Shown here: positions 12,065-22,420 of the stretch, in pieces
How positions within the stretch are numbered: the first letter of the stretch is position 1
How the letters are laid out: each line of letters starts with the position of its first letter
Source: Heloderma charlesbogerti
Lineage: Eukaryota > Chordata > Lepidosauria > Squamata > Helodermatidae
DNA length: 64,000 nt
Assembly (NCBI GenBank): GCA_026122225.1
Contig: JANEZZ010000400.1
Coordinates: forward strand, 62,001-126,000
Direction: 5' to 3'
Notes under the pieces: generated by a model
The model's database searches: none
The model's input: only the letters and a program-made list of their open reading frames with translations
Told to the model about the DNA's origin: nothing
Made by a program: the position numbers and the translations under genes

Positions 12065-12109
12065 TGTGCAAACTGGCTCACTGAGTGCATCAAGGAGTAT
12101 TTTACTTTA

Positions 12110-12170
12110 GCAGAATATATGTGTGTATATATCGATATCAATATCGATATATCTGTATCTATATCTCCTT
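12110..12170. repeat. AT-rich simple repeat with GATATC palindromes
   Basis: A run of TATATA, ATCGATATCAATATCGATAT and TATCTATATC. The part around ATATCGATAT is nearly self-complementary. Confidence 0.75.
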
Positions 12171-12803
12171 CAAGAAAGCTTAGCTAAGCACTCCTAAATT
12201 GTGAAGCATTACATTCTATGTCACTCCATTAGTGCATCATATGGGGTTTCATTCCATATGTCCTAGGATAAGTAGGGTTCATTGGTACTGGGTAACAGTG
12301 GCCAGAAAAATTGAGGGAAGAGGGAGAGTAAGGGCAACAGTTGCTAATGGGGTGGAAGGTGGGGAGAAGGGTGGTTAGAACAAAGGTGGTTGGAGAGGGA
12401 AGAGGAAGGAAACAAGAGAAGGCAAGAGGTTTTCTTTTTCTCAAGAGGGAGTTCAACTGTCATGACTGCTGATAGGCTGGAGTAGTGACCTGTGGGTGGG
12501 AGCAGGAGCTACATGAAAGTTACCAGAGATGCAAACAGTTTTAGTATATTGTCATCTTATTCCAACTAAGACACTGTGCCTGCACACAGCAACTGCAATC
12601 AAGGAAAACAAGAAGGGCCAAAGGGGTAATACAATTGTTAAAGCGAGGCAGGGAGGGAGGAAATGTATTGTTATTGGATTTCAGATAGATAAAACCTTTA
12701 TCAAGGTTTTTGTCTGGATCTTTTATTCTCCATCTCAGATCTCCAATTAAACAAACCCATGGCCTCAGCTGCTACACATATGTATCCTTGTAGATGGTGG
12801 GTA
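12171..12803. other. Unassigned stretch left of the Tc1 element
   Basis: A purine-rich block (AAGGGTGGTTAG, GAGAGGGAAGAGGAAGG) spans about 12300-12440. No gene or element ends recognised. Confidence 0.3.
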
Positions 12804-12959
12804 TACAATGGTGAGAAAAAGTTTGTGGACTCCTTAGGATTGTCGCATATTTCCAACCTAATACATTATTAGATCTCAGTCTAACCCCATAATCCTAGAT
12901 AAAGAACAACAGATAACTTGATTAAATAAATGACACACAAACATGATGCTTTTATAACA

Positions 12960-14145
12960 TTTATTTATCCTCAACTGATTCAACATTTCATATCCATGTG
13001 TGAAAATGTATGTGCATCTTTAGATTCAATACCTGATGGCACTGCCTTGAGCAACAATGACTTCAAGGAAGTGTTTCCTGTAACTGTTGGTCAATCTTAC
13101 ACATCAGTTTTGAGGAATTTTTTGGCCCATTCCTCCATACAGAACTGTTTCAACTCAGTGACATTTGAAGGCTTCTTTGCATGAACAGCTCACTTCAGGT
13201 CCTGTCACAACATTTCAATGGGGTTTAGGTCCAGACTTTGACCAGGCCATTCTAAAACAGAATTTCTTCTTCTGCAACCATTCTTCTGTAGATCTGCTTG
13301 TACACTTAGAATCACTGTCATGTTGCATGACCCATTTTCACTTCAGCTTCAGCTCACAGACTGATGGCCTCTCATTCTTCTCTAAAATCTTTTGACACAC
13401 TGCAGAATTCCTGGTTGTGCCAATGATGGCAAGGCATCCAGGTCCTGAGGCAGCAAAGCAGGCCCAAGCCATCACATTCCCACCACCATGCTTGACAGCT
13501 GGGATGAGGCTCTTCTGCTCAAACTCAGTGTTTATTTCTTGCCAAACATGTTTGTCACTGAGGCCAAAAAGTTATACCTTTGACTCATCTGCATAGAGAA
13601 CATTGTTTGAGAAGTCTTGGGGATCATCTATGTGATCTTCAGCGAACTTCAGATGGGCAGCAATGTTCTTTTTAGAGAGCAGTGGTTTCCTCCTGGCTAT
13701 CCTCCCATGAACACTATTCTTGTTCAGTCTTTTTCTGATTGTTGAGTCATGAACACTCACATTAGCCAAAGCAAGAATGGCCTGCAGATCTTTGGATGTT
13801 ACTCTGAGGTTCTTCTTGACTTCCTGGATGATGTACCAGTTTGTTCTTGGAGAGATTTTGGTAGGATGACCACTCCTGGATAGAGTGACTGTGGTCTTGA
13901 ACCTTCTCCATTTGTAAACTGTCTGTCTGACAGGGATTGGTGGAGCCCCAAATCCTTAGAAATGCTTTTGTGACTGTTTCTAGACTGATGGGCAGCAATA
14001 ACTGCTTTTCTGAGGTCCTCAGAGATGTCTTTTGATTATGGCATGACATGTTTTTACACAACCATATGGTGAAGACCAAACTCACAAAGTTTCTGATCCT
14101 TTTATAGGGTGGGGCGTCCCAAATTTTCCCCTGAAGATCCACCTA
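12960..14145 (-). pseudogene. Tc1-type transposase, degenerate
   Basis: Read on the minus strand, 13572-13769 gives a 65-residue stretch containing STIRKRLNKNSVHGR, RRKPLLSKKNIAAHLKFA and VLYADESKV. These correspond to the second helix-turn-helix part and the start of the DDE catalytic domain of Tc1 transposases. Further downstream, about 13208-13252, codes for WPGQSLDLNPIE, matching the family's WPxQSPDLNPIE motif with the third catalytic acidic residue. Several in-frame stops and frameshifts lie between these blocks, and the N-terminal part (13762-14142) is out of frame. The family's usual length is about 340 residues. This copy cannot make an active enzyme. Confidence 0.9.
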
Positions 14146-14171
14146 ATTACTTAAACACCCAATTCTAATTA

Positions 14172-14514
14172 AAGGTAAAGGTAAAGGTGTCCCCAACCAG
14201 TCGTGTCCGATTCTAGGGTGCGGTGCTCATCCCCGTTTCTAAGCCAAAGAGCCAGCACTGTCCAAAGACGCTTCCGTGGTCATGTGGCCAGCATGACTGA
14301 ACACCGAGATGCACGGAACGCTGTTACCTTTCCCACCGAGGCGGTACCTATTTATCTACTTGCAATTTCTTGCTTTCGAACTGCTAGGTTGGCAGAAGCT
14401 GGGACTGAAGACGGGAGCTCACTCTGTCACGCAGCACTCGGGTCTTGAACTGCTGACCTGCCGACCTTCCAGTCTGCAGTTCAGAGTCTTAACCACTAAG
14501 CCACTGCGGCCCCT
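14172..14514 (-). mobile_element. Sauria-type SINE (tRNA head, BovB-like tail)
   Basis: On the minus strand the head reads GTGGCTTAGTGGTTAAG, a pol III A box, followed by AGTTCAAGACCC, a B-box-like segment, so it is tRNA-derived. The other end carries TCGGACACGACTG, the same string as the BovB 3' end, then CTTTACCTTTACC repeats. A 12-bp target duplication CAATTCTAATTA flanks it at 14160-14171 and 14515-14526. The shared tail is the known reason why such SINEs can use BovB reverse transcriptase. It is inserted in the Tc1 element. Confidence 0.92.
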
Positions 14515-14629
14515 CAATTCTAATTACTCCCTTTAATTAAGCAGATGCAACCAGGGTTTCACTTACTTCCAACCGGCTGCCACCACCACCATTTCCAAGT
14601 AAAACAAAACAACAACAACAACAAAATGT

Positions 14630-14725
14630 GATAGGCTATGTAAAGATTTATGTAGCCTATCATGGCTAGATTTTAAAAAAAGCACTGTGATAGGCTACGT
14701 AAATCTTTACGTAGCCTAACACGGT
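14630..14725. repeat. Two GATAGGCTACGTAAA hairpin modules
   Basis: Two adjacent hairpins of about 36 bp each. An arm TGATAGGCTACGTAAA is followed after a few bases by its complement. The first carries CpG decay (TATGTAAA). Confidence 0.85.
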
Positions 14726-14897
14726 TGACTTTGGGGGGGAAAAAAAAGCGTACGCAAATGGCGGCGTTCCTTATTTTGGCACAGGTAGTCTACGTAAAGA
14801 TTTACGTAGACTATGGCGAAAATAAGGGCAACGCAAATAGCGTTGCCCTTATTTTTGCCGTAGTCTACGTAAATCTTTACGTAGACTTTGTTGTTGT

Positions 14898-16991
14898 TCA
14901 GTTGTTCAGTCGTGTCCGACTCTTCGTGACCCCATGGACCATAGCACGCCAGGCCTTCCTGTCCTGTGCTGTCTCCCGGAGTGTGCTCAAGTTCATATTC
15001 ATTGCATCGGTGATGCTATCTAGCCATCTCATCCTCTGCCGTCCCCTTCTCCTTTTGCCTTCAGTCTTTCCCAGGATCAGGGTCTTTTCCACAGAGTTTT
15101 CTCTTCGCATTAGGTGGCCAAAATATTTGAGCTTCAGCTTCAGGATCTGTCCTTCCAATGAGCACTCAGGGTTGATTTCCTTTAGGATGGACTGATTTGA
15201 CCTCCTTGCAGTCCAGGGCACTCGTAAGAGTCTTCTCCAGCACCACAGTTGGAAAGCATCAATTCTTCGGTGCTCAGCCTTCCTTATAGTCCAGCTCTCA
15301 CAGCCATACATTACTACTGGGAAAACCATAGCTTTGATTATATGGACCTTTGTCGGCAAGGTGATGTCTCTGCTTCTTACTATGCTGTCTAGGTTTGCCA
15401 TAGCTTTCCTCCCAAGGAGCAAGCGCCTTTTAATTTCATGGCTACAGTCACCGTCTGCGGTGATCTTGGAGCCCAAGAAAGTAAAATCTGTCACTGCTTC
15501 CATTTCTTCCCCTTCTATATGCCAGGAAGTGATGGGGCCAGATGCCATGATCTTAGTTTTTTTAATGTTGAGTTTGAAACCAGCTTTTGCACTCTCCTCT
15601 TTCACCCTCAACAACAGGCTCTTGAGATCCTCTTCACTTTCTGCCATTAGGGTGGTATCGTCTGCATATCGGAGGTTGTTGATAATTCTCCCGGCAATCT
15701 TAATTCCAACCTGTGATTCATCCAACCTGGCATTTCTCATGATGTACTCTGCATATAAGTTAAATAAGTAGGGTGACAATATGCAGCCTTGTTGTACCCC
15801 TTTCCCAATTTTGAACCAATCGGTTGTTCCATGTCTGGTTCTTACTGTTGCTTCTTGACCCTCGTACAGGTTTCTCAGGAGACAGATAAGGTGGTCTGGT
15901 ACTCCCATCACTTTAAGAATTTGCCACAGTTTGTTGTGATCCACACAATCAAAGGCTTTAGTGTAGTCAATGAAGAAGAAATAGACGTTTTTCTGGAATT
16001 CTCTTGCTTTCTCCATGATCCAGAGAACGTTGGCGATTTGATCTCTAGTTCCTCTGCCTCTTCAAAACCCAGCTTGTACTTCCGGTAGTTCTCGGTTCGC
16101 ATACTGCTGAAGCCTAGCTTGTAGGATTTTGAGCATCACCTTGCTGGCATGTGAAATGAGCGCAATTGTGCAGTAGTTTGAACACTCTTTGGCGTTGCCC
16201 TTCTTTGGAATTGGAATGTAAACTGACCTTTTCCAGTCTTGTGGCCACTGTTGAGTGTTCCAGATTTGTTGGCATATTGAATGTAGCACTTTCACAGCAT
16301 CATCTTTTAGGATTTTAAATAGCTCAGCTGGAATACTGTCATCTCCACTAGCTTTGTTGTTACTAATGCTTCCTAAGGCCCACTTGACTTCACTCTCGAG
16401 GATGTCCGGCTCAAGTTCAGTGAGCGCACTATCATGGCTATCAGGGACATTCAGATCTTTCCTTTATAGTTCTTCTGTGTATTCTTGCCACCTCTTCTTA
16501 ATCTCATCTGCTTCTGTTAGGTCCCTGCCTTCTTTGGCCTTTATCATGCCTGTCTTTGCACAAAACGTTCCCTTGAGATCTCCAATTTTCTTGAAGAGAT
16601 CTCTAGTCTTTCCCATTCTGTTGTTTTCCTCGATTTCTTTGCATTGTTCATTTAAGAAGGCCTTCTTGTCTCTCCTTGCTATTCTCTGGAACTCTGCATT
16701 CAGTTGGATATATCTTCCCCTTTCTCCCTTGCTTTTTGCTTCCCTTCTTTCTTCAGCTACTTGTAAAGCCTCATCAGACAGCCACTTGGCTTTCTTGCAT
16801 TTCTTTTTCTTTGGGAAGGATTTCGTTGCTGCCTCCTGAACAATGTTACAGACCTCCATCCATAGTTCCTCAGGGACTCTGTCTATCAGGTCTAATCCCT
16901 GAAATCTATTCCTCACCTCCACTGTATATTCATCAGGGATATGATTGAGGTCATACCTGAATGGTTTAGTGGTTTTCCCTATGTTCTTCAA
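14898..16991 (-). pseudogene. BovB reverse transcriptase region, copy A
   Basis: Three consecutive open blocks in one reading direction: 16991-16464, 16295-16062 and 16016-14898. They are broken by a TAA at the YTEEL junction (16464) and a TGA at 16062 in AGF-RGRG. The last block (372 residues) holds the RT core: FIDYTKAFDCVDHNK, QQGCILSPYLFN and the intact catalytic YADD (bases 15657-15668). The C-terminal WCWRRLLRVPWTARRSNQSI and GKRRRGRQRMRWLDSI segments follow. Of the three long copies this is the only one that keeps YADD. Upstream stops still prevent a full product. Confidence 0.93.
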
Positions 16992-17114
16992 TTTCAGCTG
17001 AAATTTTGCAACAAGACGCTCATGATCTGAGCCACAGTCAGCTCCAGGTCTTGTTTTTACTGACTGTATAGAGCTTCTCCATCTTTGGCTGCAAAGGACA
17101 TAATCAATCTGATT

Positions 17115-18032
17115 TCAATATTGACCATCTGGTGATGTCCATGTGTAGAGTCGTCTCTTGTGCTGTTGGAAAAGAGTGTTTGCTATGTTCTCTTGGCAAA
17201 ACTCTATTAGCCTTTGTCCTGCTTCATTTTGTACACCAAGGCCATGCCTGCCTGTTGTCCCGGTGATTTCTTGACTTCCTACTTTAGCATTCCAATCCCC
17301 TATGATGAGGAGGACATCTTTTTTTGGTGTTAGTTCTAGAAGATGTTGTAGGTCTTCATAGAACCTATCAACCTCAGCTTCTTCGGCATCAGTGGTTGGG
17401 GCATAGACTTGAATTACTGTGATGTTGAATGGTTTGCCTTGGATTCGTACTGAGATCATTCTATCGTTTTTGAGATTGTACCCCAGTACTGCTTTCCCCA
17501 CCCTTTTGTTGACTATGAGTGCTACTCCATTTCTTCTAAGGGATTCTTGCCCACAATAGTCGATATGATGGTCACCTGAATTAAATTTGCCCATGCCTGT
17601 CCATTTTAGTTTGCTGATTCCCAAGATGTCAATGTTCAATCTTGCCATCTCATGTTTGACCACCTCCAGCTTACCTTGATTCATTGATCTGACATTCCAG
17701 GTTCCTAAACAATATTGTTCTTTACAGCATCGGATTTTCTTTTCACTACCAGACACATCCACAGCTGAGTGTCCTTTCAGCTTTGGCCCAGCCGCTTCAC
17801 TCTTTCTGGCACTACTTGGTAATACCCTCTGCTCTTCCCCAGTAGTATATTGGACACCTTCCCACCTGAGGGTCTCCTCTTCCGGCGTCATATCTTTTAG
17901 CCTTGTGATACGTTCCATGGAGTTTTCTTGGCAAGAATACTGGAGTGGGTTGCCATTTCCTTCTCCAGTGGACCACATTTTGTCAGAACTCTCTGCCATG
18001 ACCTGTCTGTCTTGGGTGGCCCAGCACGGCAT
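17115..18032 (-). pseudogene. BovB endonuclease domain, copy A
   Basis: 305 residues open from 18032. The AP-endonuclease-like fold is shown by LGTWNVRSMNQGK near residue 112 and IGDWNAKVGS in the second half, plus RRNGVALIVNKRV. Such frames are often mislabelled craniofacial development protein 2-like in vertebrate annotations. The frame ends at a TGA (17115-17117) directly after SPDGQY, upstream of the final SDH motif of the domain. The same TGA occurs in copy C at 50549-50551, while copy B has CAA there. A three-residue in-frame deletion (CQENIANTL) is also present. Confidence 0.93.
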
Positions 18033-18097
18033 AGCTTATGGTTTCACTGAGTTACGCAAGCCCCTTCGCCACAATAAGGCAGTGATCCATAAAGGGG

Positions 18098-18675
18098 TTA
18101 CGTAGACTACCCGGCTAGATTTTCAAAAAACACCATGATAGGCTACGTAAATCTTTACGTAGCCTATCACGGCTGACTTTGAAAAAAAAAAAAAAAAGCG
18201 CGTATGCAAATGGCGGCGCCCATGGGCGCCGCCATGTGCATTCCTTACGTAGACTACCCATGCCAAAATAAGGAATGCAAATGGTGGCACCCATGGGCGC
18301 CATTTGCGTACGCGCTTTTTTTTTTTTTTCAAAGTCAGCCGTGATAGGCTACGTAAACATTTACATAGCCTATCACGGTGTTTTTTGAAAATCTAGCCGT
18401 GATAGGCTACGTAAATCTTTACATAGCCTATCACATTTTTTTTTTTTTACTTCTTCCCGGCAGAAGAACTTTCTCGGCCAGAGAGGCGGGGCGCTCCCCC
18501 CCTGCCAGAATTTTGGCGGGGAGGGATGGGGCGCCTCCCCCCTGGCCAGAATTTCAGTGTGGGGGGATGGGGCGCCTTTCCCACCCACCAAGAATTTCAG
18601 GGGGAGAAATGGAGCGCCTCCCCCCCACCGTGAAGCAAGCTGTGGGACCAGGCAAAGGACTTTCGTCCATCCCTG
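18098..18675. repeat. Palindrome of palindromes, right half of hAT copy 1
   Basis: The segment 18112-18399 is one imperfect palindrome centred near 18255. The outer arms CGGCTAGATTTTCAAAAAAC pair with each other. Nested inside are ATAGGCTACGTAAA hairpins, an A/T run, CGTATGCAAATGGCGGC arms and a GTAGACTAC core. Each arm is itself made of hairpins. A further TAGGCTACGTAAA hairpin and GC-rich tandem units follow to 18675. Confidence 0.9.
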
Positions 18676-18867
18676 CTTTTGCATATACCCTGTTTCTTAA
18701 GTACTCATTGTTTGCCTAATGTATAAGTTGTTTTATTTCACAAGACATGGAATTGGTTAATATAAACCCTATTGGATATTTAGAAAAGGACTGGTTTTGA
18801 TTCATGAAGGCTATCATGGTAAAACTATGGAATTTCATTAGGGTTCACAAACCTTTTCTCACCACTG
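18676..18867. other. Right end of the Tc1 element
   Basis: AT-rich Tc1 tail sequence up to the right inverted terminal repeat. No coding sequence. Confidence 0.8.
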
Positions 18868-18883
18868 TATAAGAGGATATACA

Positions 18884-18948
18884 CATGAGTTGAAATAATT
18901 ACACATTTGATGTAGTTATTTAAACTCATGTGTATGCCCTTCTTATGT
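18884..18948. repeat. Short inverted repeat
   Basis: ATACACATGAGTT at about 18889 pairs with AACTCATGTGTAT at about 18930, separated by about 28 bases. No element ends recognised. Confidence 0.6.
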
Positions 18949-20950
18949 ACCTAGCATCTACAAGGATACATATGCATGGACGCACTAACAGAGATAAATT
19001 AGAGATCTCATGCTTCTTATCTACTGGTGCCTAAATTTGGGGTGCATTCCCAGTATTTCTGTGTCTCCTAGAAGCTACACACAACATTTGTCTTTTAATA
19101 CTTAGGAGAAAATAGCTGAGGTACAATAATCCAGCTACAGAGAAAGCCAGAACAGAAAGTTCAGCAATGCTTTTCTAGCAGCCTTTCTAGTCAGGGCTAA
19201 TATTAATCTCTGTGTCTCTGGGCCAAGAATAACAGGTATCATTCATCATGATGTCCAGCTCGGTTTTTCTTTTTCATCAAATCTAGGAGAAGCAATATAC
19301 TCCCAGAGGAAGTGCCAGCATGGTGTTGTTGGCTGGATTAAGAAGAAGGATCCAAAAAAGGCAGAGGTGATGATGGCTGGTGAGCCTAACGACATGGGGG
19401 GAGGTGGAATTGCATGGACTCAATGGATATTTTCTAGTATGGCTGCACTGACAGCCAATTAGATTCCAGGGCTATTTAAAAGTGCTGGTTATTACTTTAA
19501 GTTTCTATAGGTGTGACTCAATGTATGGTGTATGGATGTGCCATTCTCGATGGTCCTCCCCATTCATCACAATATAATGATAATTTAGAAGTGCAAAAGC
19601 AATTGCAAACATGTTTTTAAGCACAAGAAGAACAGCTTGGAGGTTTGATTTTGAACAGGGAACAGGTTAAGTACAGAAATATTTTAATCAATCAGCCAAA
19701 TCAAATGCTGTGTAAAGTATTACCAGAGTCCACAGAAACAACAGAGTCCACAGAAACTGACCAAAAAGTCAGTTTGGTCCATTAAAAATCTGCTTGCATA
19801 TTTCTTCCTGAAGACAAATCAGGAAAAGTTGAATGGGCCACTCTATCCCTGAAGTCCTATGAGGTGAGAGAGAGAGAAACTGAGGCAGAGGAACCACCTT
19901 CTCCTATGCCCTGCCAGGTTCATACATACCAGTAAAGCAGAAACTATATGGTGGAGGATATTGTTCTTCCCTTCCCACTACCCGCCACTGCAGGATTTCT
20001 TTTAAGAATTTCTGTCTCATTGATTTCAGTGAGAGAGAAATGAACTATACTAGCTACAGGACTGGTATAGTTCCCCTCCCCCATTCCAGGGGTTGGCTTT
20101 GGATCTTGTAGCCCCATAGCCTCTCCTGTCATGCCCATGGAACACTGACGAATATACCTCCAGTTTGCCCACTCTGACTATGGAGGAGCAGCAGCTGTGG
20201 ACCTTTCCGCAGCCTCACAGAGGAGGCTTACAAATTCAGCTCTCTGCGAGGGTGGACCTATTTCTCTGTCCTCAGAGAGGAAGAGCCAACAAATCCTATG
20301 GTCCCTCAGAAGCCCTCACAGGGACCACCCAATTACAGCCTAAATATCCTTTTTCTCTCTCTCTCTTTTTGTGTGTGCCCATACGTTTGCTGTTATTCAG
20401 CCCCAACTTAATTTACTCTGTCAGTAAAAACTATGAGCTACCATATTCAAGCAGTCTACCTCAAATTTCCCATAAACATTATTTATACCTATGGCAGAAC
20501 TTCCAGAGTTAGGAAAAACAATGATGTAAAGACTATACAATTTCTTATCACTCCCTAAAGGACATTTTGTACCAGAATTCTCCCATAAATGGAACATGTG
20601 TTCCAGGTAACAGTACATCTGTCGTTTTATTGCACAAACCTATAAAAAATTGAATAAAGCTAAATAAATTAATTCAATTTTGTTGTCTTCTGCTTGATTC
20701 ACAACACATGCTCCATTGATATCAATCAGAATAATCTGGAATAGAACTGAAAATATGATGTCATTATGAAATCACTTTCTACCTGTATCTGAGAGTTGGC
20801 TAAAAAAATACAACAGTGCAAAATGAAATTAGACCCATGTTTAGAGAGAGACATACACATTCTATGAAATGCTGTAAAGGTTTTTCTTTTCTTTTATCTG
20901 TTGCTAGCAACCAGAAAGCAAGTCAGGATATAGATCCGAATGCCGATAGA
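18949..20950. other. Unassigned stretch
   Basis: No repeat ends or exons recognised. Small direct duplications occur (for example ACAGAGTCCACAGAAAC near 19731-19758). A 115-codon plus frame at 20165-20512 has no identifiable domain. Confidence 0.3.
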
Positions 20951-21056
20951 ATATCTAACACTGTAATCTTATAAGTGCTTACTCAGAAGTAAGTCCCATT
21001 GATTTCAATGGCTCTTACTCCCAGGGAAGTAATGGCTATATAGGACTGCAGCCTAA
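20951..21056. mobile_element. Small dispersed repeat (TTACTCAGAAGTAAGTCC type)
   Basis: TTACTCAGAAGTAAGTCCC, then TTCAATGGCTCTTACTCCCA and TATAGGACTGCAGCC. I recognise this as a widespread small squamate repeat whose ends usually read AATCCTAT / ATAGGATT. A more decayed relative may lie at about 60900-60960 (CCCTATGCATACTT). It has no coding capacity and is probably a MITE. Confidence 0.55.
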
Positions 21057-21359
21057 ATCATTCTTTCATTTTATCATACCCTTTCTCCTGGAGACGCAAA
21101 GCAGCAATCATAACTTCCTCCAATTTTGCCCTCACAACTGTGTGAAGCAGGCTAGGGTGAGAAATGGGTCACCTGGAAAGCTTTATAGCTTTGATTTTTA
21201 TTTATTTCTGTTTTTGTTCTGTTTGTAGTTCTGTTTTTTGTTGATATTTAAGCCTTCCTTCAGAAGACCTTCTCCATGTGAACACTAAATGTGTAGAGAA
21301 GGGGGGGGGCAAGAGCAGACTGTGTTGCTGGCTCTGCTCCAACATTGCATCCGCCACTG

Positions 21360-21516
21360 GCCCCTAGAATGGCCACTTATGAATCGCTCCCCAAGAAGAA
21401 ATTCATCATCAAGAAAGAGGACAAAAGAGGGCCATGATCTGCATAAAATTTGCATGTGCTGATTTATATGTATAGGTGCACATTATTTTAATTTAAATAG
21501 AAATGTAGTACATCTG
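21360..21516. repeat. Second copy of the 0.96-1.23 kb dispersed repeat
   Basis: Shares GTGGCCACTTATGAA-like, AAGAGGACAAA, TTTGCATGTGCTGATTTA and TAATTTAAATAGAAAT in order with 957-1196, without the SINE or the 52-bp palindrome. The class is unknown. Confidence 0.55.
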
Positions 21517-21789
21517 ACCATAGTGCGGAGGACTGTGACCAGGTGACCTGGGTGCCTGCCAGTTCATCCTGCTGCTCAGGTTCTAGGTGTTGATGGGCAA
21601 CAAGTTCTTATGGTTCTTTATCTTTAAACTGGGATTGGACAGGACAGCCCTTCAGATAGATGGGACACCTTCTGATAGGACACCTTCCAATAGATGAGCA
21701 TCCCCTGCAGAAAAGGACACATGACCACCCTATGCCCCAGACCTGCCACAGCTGTCCACCTGTGCTTTAATGAGAAATGCTAGAAATGG

Positions 21790-22090
21790 GACCTATGAAC
21801 TTATGCACACAACGTATATGCTCACTGCAGGCTGATGGCTCCGATTGGGGGGGGGGGGATTGGCTTCTGAATCCACTCCAGGTTTCAGTTAGAACCAGCC
21901 AGACCATTAAAGGAGTTATCCAAGGTGCTGAACCTAGTTTGGGGAAGGGGGACCAGCACCTTGGATAGCTCCTTTAATGGTCTGGCTGGTTCTGACTGAA
22001 ACATGGAGTGGATTCACAGCCCCACTGAAATTGGAGCCACCAGCGTCCACTGTATGTACTGTTCCACTAAGCTGTGGGTTCTCCCCAAAG
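21790..22090. mobile_element. About 300-bp foldback element
   Basis: Nearly the whole segment is an inverted repeat centred at about 21940. ACCAGCCAGACCATTAAAGG and CCAAGGTGCTG on the left pair with CAGCACCTTGG and CCTTTAATGGTCTGGCTGGT on the right. Weaker pairing continues outward through GAATCCACTCC and GATGGCTCC. The inner arms match almost perfectly and the outer arms are more diverged. There is no ORF. It is a likely non-autonomous foldback/MITE. Confidence 0.8.
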
Positions 22091-22420
22091 TATAGCCTGT
22101 CTTCCCTGGCAAGGGAGCCCCACCAAGGAACTAAACTGGCAGCTGCAGAAACAGAGCACTCAGTGTTCACAACAAGCTGGATCCAAAGTGTAAGATACGT
22201 CTCAAGGTATAGGCAGAGTACTTGAGGTAGAAAAGCTCAGACTTTATTTCTAGGTTTTAACCACAGTCCATACCACCTGAGATTAGTGTATGCCCAGTTT
22301 AGAATACGGCCCATGCCTCATCAACATACTGATAGAAATTTTGAAAATCCTTTCCCTGTAGAATTGACAAAGCAATTGACAACCTTTGTTTGGGCTAGCT
22401 TTTTTGGCAGGTGAGTGTTG
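22091..22420. other. Unassigned stretch
   Basis: No gene or repeat ends recognised. Confidence 0.3.

Larger units (their letters stand above)
14888..18097 (-). mobile_element. RTE-BovB LINE, full length (copy A)
   Basis: A 3210-bp insertion, read on the minus strand, bounded by the 11-bp target duplication TTACGTAGACT at 14877-14887 and 18098-18108. The 5' end carries the GGATCACTGCC-type leader in a diverged form and the 3' end carries TCGGACACGACTGAACAAC followed by a short AAC repeat. It encodes an apurinic-type endonuclease then a reverse transcriptase. It is inserted in one of the TACGTAGACT palindrome modules of the hAT-like element. BovB is known for horizontal transfer between squamates, ruminants and others; that history is established for the family and is not shown by this copy. 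Confidence 0.97.
14570..18675. mobile_element. Palindromic hAT-like element (copy 1), left end lost, BovB inserted
   Basis: Belongs to the GC-rich palindrome family. The left part (14570-14887) starts internally at CCGGCTGCCACC, so about 220 bp of the terminus are missing compared with the copy at 58063. The right part (18098-18675) ends CGTCCATCCCTG, a one-base variant of the CATCCCTA terminus. The interior has several GATAGGCTACGTAAA hairpins and a CGTACGCAAATGGCGGC palindrome. The splice-donor-like motif near the right end is mutated here (CAGGCAAAG). It sits in the Tc1 element. The local Tc1 sequence CACTTACTT|TTGCATATA suggests an 8-bp duplication CTTTTGCA of which only the right copy survives. 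Confidence 0.85.
12806..18867 (-). mobile_element. Tc1/mariner transposon, interrupted by SINE, hAT-like element and BovB
   Basis: Left terminus CAATGGTGAGAAAAAGTTTG at 12806 and right terminus (complement of CAGTGGTGAGAAAAGGTTTG) ending at 18867 form matching inverted repeats, each bordered by the TA target dinucleotide (12804-12805 and 18868-18869). The transposase remnant lies on the minus strand at about 12960-14145. Removing the SINE (14172-14514) and the hAT plus BovB block (about 14570-18675) leaves about 1.6 kb, the usual size for Tc1 elements. The element is dead but its borders are clear. Confidence 0.93.

Noticed and set aside
14440..14510. tRNA gene
   Set aside because: A-box and B-box-like strings are present but no cloverleaf can be formed, and the segment is the head of a SINE with a target duplication.
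15334..15771. 145-codon plus frame opposite BovB RT (and similar frames at 16255-16839, 30665-31249, 49689-50273)
   Set aside because: Antisense shadows of the BovB reverse transcriptase ORF; they recur in every copy for that reason.
17115..18032. Possible host gene (craniofacial development protein 2-like)
   Set aside because: This common annotation label is the BovB endonuclease. The frame lies inside a BovB with target duplications and is followed by its reverse transcriptase.
14630..18435. Regularly repeated palindromes resembling a CRISPR array
   Set aside because: Repeats are mirror-ordered hairpins without uniform unique spacers, sit inside elements with 8-bp target duplications, and the genome is clearly eukaryotic.
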